64,000 nucleotides of DNA from Rhodohalobacter barkolensis (GTDB taxonomy: Bacteria > Bacteroidota > Rhodothermia > Balneolales > Balneolaceae): the NCBI RefSeq assembly GCF_002834295.1, contig NZ_PISP01000001.1:1612001-1676000 (forward strand), in the 5' to 3' direction. The position numbers and the translations under genes are program-made. The notes beneath the pieces are model-generated. The model was not told the DNA's origin. It searched no databases and saw nothing but the letters and a program-made list of their open reading frames with translations. Shown piece by piece: positions 43,394 to 52,332 of the stretch (the first letter of the stretch is position 1; every line of letters starts with the position of its first letter).

Positions 43394-44509
43394 CTACTCA
43401 ATCTTCCCCTTCTTTCGAAGGCGGTGATAAATGCGTTCCGTGTCCAGTTCTTTCGGTATGTCTGATCCGGCTGTCAGATGATCCGCCAGAATAGATGCCA
43501 TGTACTCGGAGTAGATCAACCCTTTCGATCCCATAGCTGAATAGACCAGCAGTTGTGGGTTGTTTCTGTGCCGTCCAAGCACAGGCAAATGATTCGGTGC
43601 CGTAGCCCGAACGCCCGCGAGCTGTCCGGTCTTTTTCACATTCTTGCTGATCTCCGGCAGGATTTTCTCCAGTTTCCCAAACAGCCGGTTATATGCCTCC
43701 TCAGTGATATCCACATCCTCAAAATGGTGCTCGTAGGTTGAACCGACGATCAGTTCATTTGGCTTTCTTCGCAAAATATATCCCAAAGCAGAAAGCCCAT
43801 GCACCCACGGCAGATCATGCTCGGTCTTAAAAATAGCCACCTGACCTTTTACCCGTTGAATACCCAGTTCAGCCCAGTCATCAAATCCGGGTGTATCGGC
43901 GCCTGCACATACAATCACGTGCTCGGCGGTTGAGGTTTTTCCCTCTTCATCGGTCAGAACAAAGTCTGATTCCATAAATTCATACTCCGTTTTTAAACCG
44001 GTAAACGTTAGGCCGTTATCCGTCAGAACATTTCGGAACGTATTCAGGTAGTTATCTACAAATACCGTGAGCCCCGGCTTGATGAAGTACCCGCCATAAT
44101 TCTCAGCAATTCCGGGGTTGATCTCCTCAATCTCATCCGGCTCAAGCCAATCCACCCAGCCTTCCGGCCAGGGTTGTTCTTCAAGTGACTGTTTGAAATT
44201 CTCTGCCAACTCTTCGGTAATAGCCGGACGCAGCACACCGGTGGCGTTAAACAGATCATCCCTGCCCGATGCCTCAGCAAGTTTATCAATATTGGACCGG
44301 AATGCGTTCAAACACTTTTCGCTCTCCCAAACCAGGTTTCCTTTTCGTCCCGCGGATGGATTCACCATCGCGGCGGGCGGACCGGGAGCCTCAGGATCGG
44401 CCCGAAACGGATCGATCAACAGAACGCTCTTTCCTCGCTGTTGAAGTTGATTAGCCATGGATAAACCGGAGATTCCGGCTCCAAAAATTGCTGCGTAAAA
44501 ATCAGACAT
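43394..44509 (-). CDS. FAD-dependent amino-acid-oxidase-like oxidoreductase
   Basis: This 371-residue protein has an N-terminal Rossmann motif GAGISGLSMANQLQQRGKSV (8-27), as in the DAO superfamily (glycine/D-amino-acid oxidases, MnmC C-domain). Further marks are PPAAMVNPSAGRKGNL, VIVCAGADTPGFDDWAELG, a substrate-domain strand VKGQVAIFKTE and the C-terminal FAD motif GVRATAPNHLPVLGR ... YSAMGSKGLIYSEYMA. The AGR-K and SKG-L-Y-S pieces are close to the flavin domain of MnmC, but the methyltransferase half is absent. The substrate is uncertain. It is cytoplasmic and converges on the TonB receptor. Confidence 0.85.
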   Translation of the reverse strand: MSDFYAAIFGAGISGLSMANQLQQRGKSVLLIDPFRADPEAPGPPAAMVNPSAGRKGNLVWESEKCLNAFRSNIDKLAEASGRDDLFNATGVLRPAITEELAENFKQSLEEQPWPEGWVDWLEPDEIEEINPGIAENYGGYFIKPGLTVFVDNYLNTFRNVLTDNGLTFTGLKTEYEFMESDFVLTDEEGKTSTAEHVIVCAGADTPGFDDWAELGIQRVKGQVAIFKTEHDLPWVHGLSALGYILRRKPNELIVGSTYEHHFEDVDITEEAYNRLFGKLEKILPEISKNVKKTGQLAGVRATAPNHLPVLGRHRNNPQLLVYSAMGSKGLIYSEYMASILADHLTAGSDIPKELDTERIYHRLRKKGKIE

Positions 44510-44692
44510 ACGTAAATTTCTTTTGTTTCTCGAAACTTACGGGCCAGACCGTTCAGAGACAAACGGGAAACAATTCATTAAAAATCGGGTAATTTTACAT
44601 TGGTTCAGGGACAACCATTTCTACTGCTGATAACCAAAAAAATTAGACTCATACGGTTGTATTCCGGTTAAAACTTTCAGAGATTTGGCGCC

Positions 44693-45973
44693 ATGGGATT
44701 TTTTATAAGAAAAGCATTTAAAGCCGGTCCGGTTCGAATCAATTTATCAAAGGGTGGCGTTGGAGTTTCCGGCGGAATAACCGGTGCCAGATTGGGTTTG
44801 AACCGAAATGGAGCCTATGTCTATGGTGGAAGACACGGACTTTATTACCGCGAGCGGATCGGTAAAAAAAGAAAATCAAAGCGTTCGCTTGATCAGGTAA
44901 AACCAAATGGGCGGCCGATAGAATTAAATCCTCATGGCCCCACTGATCTCTTTGTCGATACGGGAGCAAGCTTCTCTTCGCCCTACGATCTGATCGAACC
45001 GCACCCCTGGCCGGAGCTGATTGAACCGTTGCCACGTCATAAAAATCCATTTATCTGGATTGCAATTTTTCTCTTGGCAGGAATCTCTGTCATCATACCC
45101 GACCCGGTGGTCTGGTCAATTTCGGCTGCAGGTTTTTTGATTATTTTATGGAGCGTTTTTAACGACTACAGATGGCGTAAAAAAGGGCACCAGATGGTAG
45201 AATCGATTGCAAAAGCGTTTGAGGAAAATCCCAAAACAATTGATTTATCGCCGATGCATCGCTTCGAAGAAAAAGCCCCTAAACGATATAACGAGCGGTT
45301 TATGCCGGACCTCTTTTCCGTGATTATCCAAATAGCCATGGAAAAGCAGGAGGATGAATATATTTTCTCCTACAATAAACTCGAAAAACAGCTTCCCGTA
45401 AACGATGAATTTATTCTGAACACCAAACAGGCTATCCTGACCCGAAGAATGGAGGCCGTGCTGGAAGATCACCTGCTTTCCGAAAAAGAGGAGAATGAAA
45501 TCCGGGATCTCATCAAAAAATTAGACCTATCCGAAAAATTCATCTTTGAAGAACTGCAGTATCTGGATTTAGCTTCGTCCGTCAGGAAAGAGGTGGAGAA
45601 ACCAATTGAAGAAGTAGAGAGCTCTGTTCCGCTGGTCAGAGGTGAACACTGTTTTGCTGTTTTTGACGATGTCAGATTGCTTGAGGAGCGTGTACAGGAA
45701 CGCTTCCAACACAAACGCGTAAAATACAGGAAGCTCGGCTACGAAATTCAGATGGAAGGCAAATTGGTGATAACTGACAGGAGATTGATCATCTACGGAA
45801 GCGGCTCCAGGGAATATCGGCTAAACAAGATTCAGAATGTCATTGCAGACCTCGAGGCCAATACGATAGAAGTAACGATCGCAGACAGAAAAAATCCGAT
45901 CTACCTCTCCTCCAAACTTCCCATGTTGATCTCAGCCAGACTGGAGAAGATTATTGAGAGTGAAGTGAAGTAG
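44693..45973 (+). CDS. DUF4236-domain membrane protein
   Basis: This 426-residue protein begins with the DUF4236 signature MGFFIRKAFKAGPVRINLSK, then GGVGVSGGITGARLGLN, a short domain of unknown role common at protein N-termini. Two helices follow (about 120-137 and 141-160). The soluble C-terminal half includes a helical region (about 165-310) and, at about 320-426, a strand-rich segment (EHCFAVFDDVRL, KLVITDRRLIIYGSGSREYR, IEVTIADRKNPIYLSSKLP) like a PH/GRAM-type bacterial domain. Function unknown. Confidence 0.75.
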   Translation: MGFFIRKAFKAGPVRINLSKGGVGVSGGITGARLGLNRNGAYVYGGRHGLYYRERIGKKRKSKRSLDQVKPNGRPIELNPHGPTDLFVDTGASFSSPYDLIEPHPWPELIEPLPRHKNPFIWIAIFLLAGISVIIPDPVVWSISAAGFLIILWSVFNDYRWRKKGHQMVESIAKAFEENPKTIDLSPMHRFEEKAPKRYNERFMPDLFSVIIQIAMEKQEDEYIFSYNKLEKQLPVNDEFILNTKQAILTRRMEAVLEDHLLSEKEENEIRDLIKKLDLSEKFIFEELQYLDLASSVRKEVEKPIEEVESSVPLVRGEHCFAVFDDVRLLEERVQERFQHKRVKYRKLGYEIQMEGKLVITDRRLIIYGSGSREYRLNKIQNVIADLEANTIEVTIADRKNPIYLSSKLPMLISARLEKIIESEVK

Positions 45974-45986
45974 TATATAATTAGTC

Positions 45987-46020
45987 GACCTGCAAGCGTC
46001 CGTAAGGACCTGGCAGCGTC
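45987..46020 (-). repeat. REP-like palindrome, reversed (copy 8)
   Basis: GACCTGCAAGCGTCC...GGACCTGGCAGCGTC is the inverted second subtype, nearly the same as 32399-32432. It lies 14 bp past the DUF4236 gene stop. Confidence 0.85.
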
Positions 46021-46054
46021 TCAAAAAAGATTTTAAAAAATCATCAATAACACT

Positions 46055-46104
46055 AAACCCATTCATGGGTTTAACATACGAGCGCGGGATTTATCCCCGC
46101 GATC
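46055..46104 (+). repeat. Two-hairpin dispersed element (copy 3)
   Basis: AAACCCATTCATGGGTTT folds into one hairpin and GCGCGGGATTTATCCCCGCG into a second, with the shared AACATACGA linker. The position between two REP-like copies repeats the arrangement at 26818-26945. Confidence 0.85.
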
Positions 46105-46133
46105 AAAAATCAGAGTAACTCTGCGAGAAATTC

Positions 46134-46168
46134 AGACGCTGTCAGATCCGGTGGGTGCTGACAGGTCG
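46134..46168 (+). repeat. REP-like palindrome, 35 bp (copy 9)
   Basis: Consensus ends and centre (ATCCGGTGGGTG); only the last base differs. It touches the stop codon of the minus-strand GNAT-like gene (one base apart). Confidence 0.9.
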
Positions 46169-46169
46169 T

Positions 46170-47318
46170 TTAATCCTCAATATCCCATCTATACGTACGG
46201 TGGGTTTTGTGATGGACACAGCCGAGTGCCTCGAGGCTTCTCTGCATTAGCCAGTTTTTTTCACTGACCCATCCGCCTTCCAAGTACTCAAGTGTTGGAG
46301 CTGCTTCGTATGTCATCTGTATACCCCGGATAAACACCAGCGCCTCTAAACCGAGTTTGCGGTATTTGGGCAGAGTACCGAAGACCATCGTTCTAAGATG
46401 TTTTACCCTTCGCTTAAAGAGCATCAGTTTCGGGATATGCCACCAGTTTATTTTTCCGCCTGTTTCTGCTGAAATTTCATTTAAATCGGGAATAGAGACC
46501 GCAAAGGAAGCCGGTTCCCCATTCACAAACGCTATTTGAATACTTTCGGGAATCATGATTTTTTTTAAATCCTGAACCATCTTCTGCGTAGCTTCCCGGG
46601 TCAGTTCAGTGAACTCATCTTCCCTCTCCGAAATGTCCTGATGCCGCCAAGCCTGGTTATAAATTGTCCGAATTGACTCTGCATCCTCCTCCAGATTTTT
46701 CATGTCAATCGGGCGTGTGGTTACATCTGACCGGCTCTCAATACGATCTGTAATCCGAACCATGCGTTCCGGCAAAGGCTCCGAAAAATCGCGTTTATAG
46801 CTCCAATGATTATCCAGCTTTTCTGCGCCGGTATTTTCCAATAGCGTTTGATAGTAAGGCGGATGATAAAACATCCCATAGATTGGAGGTTCATCAAAAT
46901 TTTCGACCAGTAGCCCCCAATAGTTCATGTTCTGGCCAAAATTCACGGGTCCGCGAAATGCACTATACCCATGCTCTTTATGCCATTCTCGCGCAAAATC
47001 AATCATCGCTTCTGCAACCGACTGATCTTCAATCATCTCCACAAAACCCAGTCCGCCCATTTTAGGAGTAAGTGCCGCATCTTTTACGGGATGATTCATC
47101 AGGGCAAACCGCGCTACCACTTCTTCACCGTTATAGATCAGGAAACGCTCACATTTACCGCCATCAAAAAAAGAGTTTTTTTCCGGGTTGAATACATTTT
47201 CCACTTCAAACCGGAGCGGAGGAATCCAGTTTGGGTATCCCTTATAGATGGAAAATGGAAATTGATGAAAAAGGTCGATCTCCTTTTTTGATTCAATCTT
47301 TTTAAAACGGTATGCCAT
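46170..47318 (-). CDS. GNAT-fold N-acetyltransferase-like protein (YghO-like)
   Basis: This 382-residue protein starts MAYRFKKIESKKEIDLFHQF, then FPFSIYKGYPNWIPPLRFEV, a phrase typical of YghO-like proteins with a GNAT (Acetyltransf_1-type) fold. Other landmarks: GFVEMIEDQSVAEAMIDFAR, FRGPVNFGQNMNYWGLLVEN and the C-terminal MVFGTLPKYRKLGLEALVF, which resembles the acetyl-CoA binding motif A (R/Q-x-x-G-x-G/A) in weakened form. It should bind an acyl-CoA-like cofactor; the substrate is unknown. It is cytoplasmic and its 3' end abuts a REP-like palindrome. Confidence 0.75.
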   Translation of the reverse strand: MAYRFKKIESKKEIDLFHQFPFSIYKGYPNWIPPLRFEVENVFNPEKNSFFDGGKCERFLIYNGEEVVARFALMNHPVKDAALTPKMGGLGFVEMIEDQSVAEAMIDFAREWHKEHGYSAFRGPVNFGQNMNYWGLLVENFDEPPIYGMFYHPPYYQTLLENTGAEKLDNHWSYKRDFSEPLPERMVRITDRIESRSDVTTRPIDMKNLEEDAESIRTIYNQAWRHQDISEREDEFTELTREATQKMVQDLKKIMIPESIQIAFVNGEPASFAVSIPDLNEISAETGGKINWWHIPKLMLFKRRVKHLRTMVFGTLPKYRKLGLEALVFIRGIQMTYEAAPTLEYLEGGWVSEKNWLMQRSLEALGCVHHKTHRTYRWDIED

Positions 47319-47433
47319 CAGTGTAAATCTATTCTTACATTAGCAGTGTAATAACCTGATGAAAGTACAGGGCGTTGGGCTTTGTTCAAAATCAGTATTT
47401 TGGCATCCATTAAAAAATTTCTAAACGATACTT

Positions 47434-47904
47434 ATGCAAACCGAGAGTCAGCGCAAATTCATTGTTTTACTGCTTGCTCTATCGTGTATAATTTCCATCT
47501 ATCTGTTTATAAACACCAACCCTGTTTCACCCAAAAAGCTGACAGATGGTGCTCAAATCGACTCTTTGATTTCCATGTCTTTAGAAGAGTTCAATATCGA
47601 ATCAAGTCAGGTTAGACGACGAAATATTCAGGTCGACTCCGTATTTACACGAAGCGTTTATAATATCAGGGTAGCACCAAATTTCTCAAAAACAACCCTG
47701 CATTACACCTTGCAACAGGAGCTCTGGCCTTACAACGTGAAGCCGGCAGCACAGATCCGGTTCCCTGAGAAAGATTTAAGAATGCATCTTCTCTACAATG
47801 ATCAGATCTACCGAACCATCATTGTCAGTGAAGATCAGGAGTTGACCTTGCAACGTAATCAACCCGAAATTTTACCCGGACAGGACTCTCATGAAGTGGA
47901 TTGA
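47434..47904 (+). CDS. Single-pass membrane or exported protein, function unknown
   Basis: This 156-residue protein has an N-terminal membrane anchor (KFIVLLLALSCIISIYLFI, about 8-26) and a periplasmic domain with DGAQIDSLISMSLEEFNIES, QVRRRNIQVDSVFTRSVYNI and RMHLLYNDQIYRTIIV. The form is like a small component before an outer-membrane or lipase operon. It overlaps the lipase start by 14 bp, indicating coupled translation, so it may assist the lipase, for example in folding or secretion. No family recognised. Confidence 0.7.
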   Translation: MQTESQRKFIVLLLALSCIISIYLFINTNPVSPKKLTDGAQIDSLISMSLEEFNIESSQVRRRNIQVDSVFTRSVYNIRVAPNFSKTTLHYTLQQELWPYNVKPAAQIRFPEKDLRMHLLYNDQIYRTIIVSEDQELTLQRNQPEILPGQDSHEVD

Positions 47905-48748
47905 ACCTCAGAAATATCTCAACAAACTGAAACTGCAGGAATTTCCCCAGCCGGAGATTATTCAGCTGAACTATCCGGTTCTTCTCTGCCACGGGTATGG
48001 AAGCATGTCGATGCTGATGAAACCCTCACCCATGCAGGATTCCTGTATGAGGCTGCGTGGTTTTGGTATTCATGCCTTTGCCCCAAATATTGTGCCTTAT
48101 GCCACAATCGAAACCCGGGCACATCAATGGAAAGATCGAATAGAACAACTTCAACAAAAGTATGGATACACAAAGTTTAATGTGATAGCTCACAGTATGG
48201 GCGGTTTGGATATGCGATATGCTATTCAGAATGATGGAATAGCCGATTCAATCGCTTCCCTGACAACCATTGCAACACCTCACCACGGCACCAGTCTGGC
48301 CGAAATTGTATTAACCACCCCTGAACTATTGAAGGAGAAACTGAATGAGCTGATGAACTGGTTTGGTGAGAATGTTTTTCCCAACGAGAAAAGCAATGCT
48401 GTAGCAGCTGTTGAGCAACTAACCAGGAATTATATCGAGGAGACATTTAATCCGGCTACCCCCAATCATGAGAAGATTCAATATTACTCCATCAGTGCGG
48501 CAGTAGGTAAAGGAACAACACATCCGTTGAATCCCATTTTACGACTTCAAAATCAATTGATTTATCAAAAAGAGGGTATCAACGACTCGTTCGTTACCGC
48601 CGAAAGCGCAATTTGGGGTGAGCATATCGGGCAGTACTCCATCAGTCATCTCGAACAGATTTATCTTCAGGTCAGTAAGGAGAGAAAGCCATTAGTTGAT
48701 AAAATGTGGCTGGATACTGCAAAAAATCTGCAAAAGAATAATCTATAG
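47891..48748 (+). CDS. Triacylglycerol lipase-like alpha/beta hydrolase
   Basis: This 285-residue protein shows an oxyanion motif region YPVLLCHGYGS (about 28-38), the nucleophile elbow FNVIAHSMGGLDMRYAI (Ser near 102) and TIATPHHGTSLAEIV, as in family I lipases of the LipA/EstA type. A catalytic His fits ESAIWGEHIGQYSISHLEQI. No signal peptide is visible. It hydrolyses long-chain acyl glycerols or similar esters. The stop codon overlaps that of the converging surE by 6 bp. Confidence 0.88.
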   Translation: MKWIEPQKYLNKLKLQEFPQPEIIQLNYPVLLCHGYGSMSMLMKPSPMQDSCMRLRGFGIHAFAPNIVPYATIETRAHQWKDRIEQLQQKYGYTKFNVIAHSMGGLDMRYAIQNDGIADSIASLTTIATPHHGTSLAEIVLTTPELLKEKLNELMNWFGENVFPNEKSNAVAAVEQLTRNYIEETFNPATPNHEKIQYYSISAAVGKGTTHPLNPILRLQNQLIYQKEGINDSFVTAESAIWGEHIGQYSISHLEQIYLQVSKERKPLVDKMWLDTAKNLQKNNL

Positions 48749-49507
48749 CTCGATCTCTCTCAGATCATTCAGTAAGGAGTAGGCGGTTAAGTCATATTGA
48801 ATGGGTGTAAGTGAAGCGTACCCCTTTTCCAACATTGAAATATCATTCTTTTCATCTTCATCTAACAGCTGAAACTTACCCGTCATCCAGTAGTAGTTTC
48901 GGTTATGAGGATCTACCCTGCCCTCAAACTCCTCTACATATCGGCTGTTTGCCTGCCGTGCCCACTTAATTCCTTTTAACGGACCGGAAGGAGCATTTAA
49001 GTTCAACGTAACACCTCTGGGAAGTCCGTGATTTAATACATAGCCGATGACTTTTCGGGCCGCATCCTGGCAACCGGACAGATCTGCATCTTCATCAAAA
49101 TCCGTGCACGAAACGGCAATGGAGGGATAGCCTAAAATGGTGCCTTCGGTTGCTGCACTCACGGTTCCCGAATAGAGAATATTAATACCTGCATTACTTC
49201 CGTGATTTATTCCACTGACAACCAGATCCGGTTTACGATCCAGCAGCTGATTATGAGCTAATTTCACAGAGTCGGCCGGAGTTCCTGAAACCGCCTGTCC
49301 GTCAAAACGGCCGTCGATACGAAAGGGTCGGGCACGCAGAGGCGTAGAAACGGTAATGGCATGACCCACTGCACTCTGCTGGCGATCGGGGGCAATGATA
49401 GCTACATCTCCAAATTCATCAGCGATTTCAGCAAGTGCTTTAATACCCTGTGAAAAAATACCGTCGTCGTTACAAACTAAAATCAGGGGTTTTCGGGGCT
49501 TCGTCAT
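48743..49507 (-). CDS. surE: 5'-nucleotidase SurE
   Basis: This 254-residue protein is a metal-dependent nucleoside monophosphatase. The N-terminal metal site ILVCNDDGIFSQGIKALAEI (DD at 14-15) is present, then IIAPDRQQSAVGHAITVSTP, VVSGINHGSNAGINILYSGT (Asn of the metal site) and VSAATEGTILGYPSIAVSCT. It is cytoplasmic, with a role in stationary phase and nucleotide recycling. It reads towards the lipase. PanB-FabZ lie upstream of it in the same direction, 75 bp away. Confidence 0.95.
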   Translation of the reverse strand: MTKPRKPLILVCNDDGIFSQGIKALAEIADEFGDVAIIAPDRQQSAVGHAITVSTPLRARPFRIDGRFDGQAVSGTPADSVKLAHNQLLDRKPDLVVSGINHGSNAGINILYSGTVSAATEGTILGYPSIAVSCTDFDEDADLSGCQDAARKVIGYVLNHGLPRGVTLNLNAPSGPLKGIKWARQANSRYVEEFEGRVDPHNRNYYWMTGKFQLLDEDEKNDISMLEKGYASLTPIQYDLTAYSLLNDLREIEL

Positions 49508-49582
49508 TAGATACTGCTTTCTTTTTTATTCTGAAACGAGTCTGGTAAGGCTTAAATCAACTTTATGTAAACCTACTCAGCT

Positions 49583-50410
49583 CTATTTATACTGTTCGTT
49601 TTCGTTGGGAAAGTCACCGGTTTTCACATCATCAATATAGTGCTTGATTGCGCTATCCATTGAGTTGTGCAAATCCTCATATCGTCTTAAAAACCGGGGA
49701 GAAAAATCTTTATTGAGCCCCAGCATATCATGAAGTACCAAAACCTGACCGTCGCAGTGGGGGCCGGCTCCAATACCAATGGTTGGTACAGATAGTGATT
49801 CGGTTACTCGCTTAGCGAGATCGGAAGGAATTTTTTCAAGAACGATTGAAAATACACCGGCCTCTTCCAGGATTTTAGCATCCTTGAGTAGCTGATCAGC
49901 TTCCTGTTCATCTTTGGCGCGAACTTTATACGTTCCAAATTTATAGATGCTTTGTGGAGTTAATCCCAAATGTCCCATTACCGGTATTCCGGCATCCACA
50001 ATTCGTTTTACAGTATTGGAAATCGGTTCACCGCCTTCCAGCTTTACTGCGTGAGCGCCGGCCTCTTTCATCATACGTCCTGCACTCTTCAAGGCCTCCT
50101 TGGTCGTCACCTGGTAACTCATAAACGGCAAGTCTGCAATTACCAGAGCTCGCTCTACCCCTCTAACCACGCACTGAGTGTGATAGATCATTTGATTGAG
50201 GGTCATGGGTACGGTTGTCTCATGGCCTGCCATTACGTTACTTGCAGAGTCTCCTACAAGAATGACATCCACACCGGCACCATCAACTATGCCTGCCATC
50301 GTAAAATCATACGCGGTAAGCATGCTGATTTTTTCGCCATGGCGTTTCATATCCACCACAGTTTGAGTTGTTACTTTATCTCGTTTTTGGGATGGGAGTT
50401 CAGTACTCAT
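49583..50410 (-). CDS. panB: 3-methyl-2-oxobutanoate hydroxymethyltransferase
   Basis: This 275-residue enzyme adds a hydroxymethyl group from 5,10-methylene-THF to ketoisovalerate, the first step of pantothenate synthesis. Motifs: [69 protein letters not shown] and [20 protein letters not shown]. The Mg ligands Asp in GDS and Glu in VKLEGGE are present. The start overlaps the fabZ stop by 4 bp, an unusual pairing of CoA and fatty acid genes. Confidence 0.96.
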   Translation of the reverse strand: MSTELPSQKRDKVTTQTVVDMKRHGEKISMLTAYDFTMAGIVDGAGVDVILVGDSASNVMAGHETTVPMTLNQMIYHTQCVVRGVERALVIADLPFMSYQVTTKEALKSAGRMMKEAGAHAVKLEGGEPISNTVKRIVDAGIPVMGHLGLTPQSIYKFGTYKVRAKDEQEADQLLKDAKILEEAGVFSIVLEKIPSDLAKRVTESLSVPTIGIGAGPHCDGQVLVLHDMLGLNKDFSPRFLRRYEDLHNSMDSAIKHYIDDVKTGDFPNENEQYK

Positions 50411-50844
50411 GCGTTATCCTTTGATACAATTGCAGCGGATGCTTCCAGTTCACAAACCACTTTTCCGTCAACACTGGCTGTTCCAATCATCGTTATAAAA
50501 TTCCGACGCTGGTTTTCCAATTTTACCTCAATTCGAAGTTGGTCGCCCGGAACTACACTTTTTCTAAACTTGGCATTTTTGATCCCTGTAAATACCATCA
50601 AAGTATTGTCGGGGTCGTCCACCTGATTTTTCATAATCATCAATGCACCCGATTGTGCCATCGCCTCAACCTGAAGCACGCCGGGCATAATGGGCGCACC
50701 GGGAAAGTGACCGTTGAAATAATCTTCATTTACCGTCACATTCTTAATGGTAACAATTCGCTTCTCCTCCAGTTCCAGAACTCTGTCTATCAACAAAAAC
50801 GGATAGCGATGAGGAATGTAATTTTTAATCTCTTCGATTTTCAT
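50407..50844 (-). CDS. fabZ: 3-hydroxyacyl-ACP dehydratase
   Basis: This 145-residue hot-dog-fold enzyme removes water from beta-hydroxyacyl-ACP in fatty acid elongation. Motifs: [40 protein letters not shown] with the catalytic His-Glu pair (about 48 and 62), and [14 protein letters not shown]. It is coupled to panB by a 4-bp overlap. Confidence 0.96.
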   Translation of the reverse strand: MKIEEIKNYIPHRYPFLLIDRVLELEEKRIVTIKNVTVNEDYFNGHFPGAPIMPGVLQVEAMAQSGALMIMKNQVDDPDNTLMVFTGIKNAKFRKSVVPGDQLRIEVKLENQRRNFITMIGTASVDGKVVCELEASAAIVSKDNA

Positions 50845-50985
50845 GTTCTTGGTTTGTAAAATTTAAAATGGTTAATCTATGCGGCGATATATTTCCTGTG
50901 CGGGTACTTAGATCGATTAAACACAATATCCTCAATCCAGTAATTACAACTCCATCAGCCGTTGATGACAGTGAATATACTAAAT

Positions 50986-51675
50986 CTAAGCTACGGTACC
51001 CACATAGACGTAAGCAATTCCGCCTGTGAGCTTTATAGCCTTTCGAGATGAAAAAGATTCCGTCTTGTCCATCAGTTCCAAAAACTTCTCTCCGGCCGGA
51101 AATTTAGCACTTGTCTCTGGGAGGTAAGTATATGCTTCACGGTTTCCGCTGATCCATCCCCCAACCGTTGGCATCACGTGCTTGCTGTAAAATTGATATG
51201 GATACCGGATCAACCCTTCCGGCTGACCGAATTCCAGAACCACAACACGTCCGCCCGGCTTAATAACCCTGGCCATCTCTTTCAGTGCAACAACAGGATC
51301 GTCAACATTTCGTATTCCAAAGGCGATACTCGTGATATCAAACGAGTTGTCATCGTAGGGAAGATTCATGGCGTCTGCCACTTCAAACTCAACCACCAGA
51401 TTTTTATCCTCCGCTTTTGCAGGGGCATGCTCGATCATCTCCTTACAAAAGTCTGTACCAAGAACGTATCCTTCGTGGCCTACTGTTTTTTTAAATTCAA
51501 GAGCTAAATCGCCCGTACCGGTTGCACAATCCAATACTCTGTCGCCCGGTTTTGCGCCACTTTCCAAAACTGTTTTCTTTCTCCAGGCATTGTGCACGCC
51601 AAATGATAAAATGCCATTAATCCGATCGTAATCATCGGCAATATCGGCAAACATATTTCTTACTTTTTCACTCAT
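50986..51675 (-). CDS. menG: Demethylmenaquinone methyltransferase
   Basis: This 229-residue SAM-dependent C-methyltransferase completes menaquinone. Typical pieces: VRNMFADIADDYDRINGILS, WRKKTVLESGAKPGDRVLDC, ATGTGDLALEFK (SAM motif), GTDFCKEMIEHAPAKA, ITSIAFGIRNVDDPVVALKE and MARVIKPGGRVVVLEFGQPE. The UbiE/MenG C-terminal tail is present. Menaquinone as sole quinone fits the Bacteroidota-type context. A promoter is likely in the 140-bp gap to fabZ downstream; upstream it is divergent from nothing and follows the phosphatase pair. Confidence 0.95.
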   Translation of the reverse strand: MSEKVRNMFADIADDYDRINGILSFGVHNAWRKKTVLESGAKPGDRVLDCATGTGDLALEFKKTVGHEGYVLGTDFCKEMIEHAPAKAEDKNLVVEFEVADAMNLPYDDNSFDITSIAFGIRNVDDPVVALKEMARVIKPGGRVVVLEFGQPEGLIRYPYQFYSKHVMPTVGGWISGNREAYTYLPETSAKFPAGEKFLELMDKTESFSSRKAIKLTGGIAYVYVGTVA

Positions 51676-51720
51676 AATTCTATACCAGATCTTTTCAAAT
51701 CAATAATTTAGTGAGAGTAT

Positions 51721-52332
51721 CTATTTTAGATGATCTGTTTTATTTAAATAGACTGCTCTAAATTCCCCATCATAAACAAGATGATTTATTGCCCCGTTCT
51801 GATGCTCAATTTTATGCATATTTTTAAGTCCGTACCCCAGCCACTTCGACAGCAATATTCTTATTAAACGACCATGCAGAATAAAAACCAATGTATCTTC
51901 CCGGGTTGATTCGATGACTTGATGAAACACACTGTTGGCGCGCTCAAAAACTTCAACCGGGGATTCGCCACCGGGAATGGGAGTATTCACATCTCCTGAT
52001 TGCCAAATCTCTTGCAGCTCTTTCAAATCTGCCGAAGCATCCAGATAAGGGATACCTTCATACTTTCCGAAATCCATTTCGTCCAACCCTTTTTCCTGCA
52101 GGGTTTCCAATTTCAATTTCTGGCTGTATGGTTTAGCTGTTTGCCATGTGCGCTGTAATGAACTGCTGTACAGATGATCAGCCGGATAGTTTGTCAGATA
52201 ATCTGACAGCTTTCCTGCCTGTATCCAGCCCGTTTCATTTAGAGGTGCATCAATACTTCTGCCCTGCAACAGTCCTTTCTGATTGTAATCCGTTTCACCG
52301 TGACGCGCTATTAATAGCCGTTTCACACTCAT
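51721..52332 (-). CDS. Histidine phosphatase family protein (phosphoglycerate-mutase-like)
   Basis: This 203-residue protein has the phosphohistidine motif LLIARHGETDYNQKGLLQG (His about 10), the second-half DEMDFGKYEGIPYLDAS, GGESPVEVFERANSVF and a final FILHGRLIRILLSKWLG. The active-site set (Arg-His, Glu, His) is complete. It may be a broad phosphatase or a CobC-like enzyme. It begins 4 bp inside the end of the upstream membrane protein gene. Confidence 0.9.
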   Translation of the reverse strand: MSVKRLLIARHGETDYNQKGLLQGRSIDAPLNETGWIQAGKLSDYLTNYPADHLYSSSLQRTWQTAKPYSQKLKLETLQEKGLDEMDFGKYEGIPYLDASADLKELQEIWQSGDVNTPIPGGESPVEVFERANSVFHQVIESTREDTLVFILHGRLIRILLSKWLGYGLKNMHKIEHQNGAINHLVYDGEFRAVYLNKTDHLK

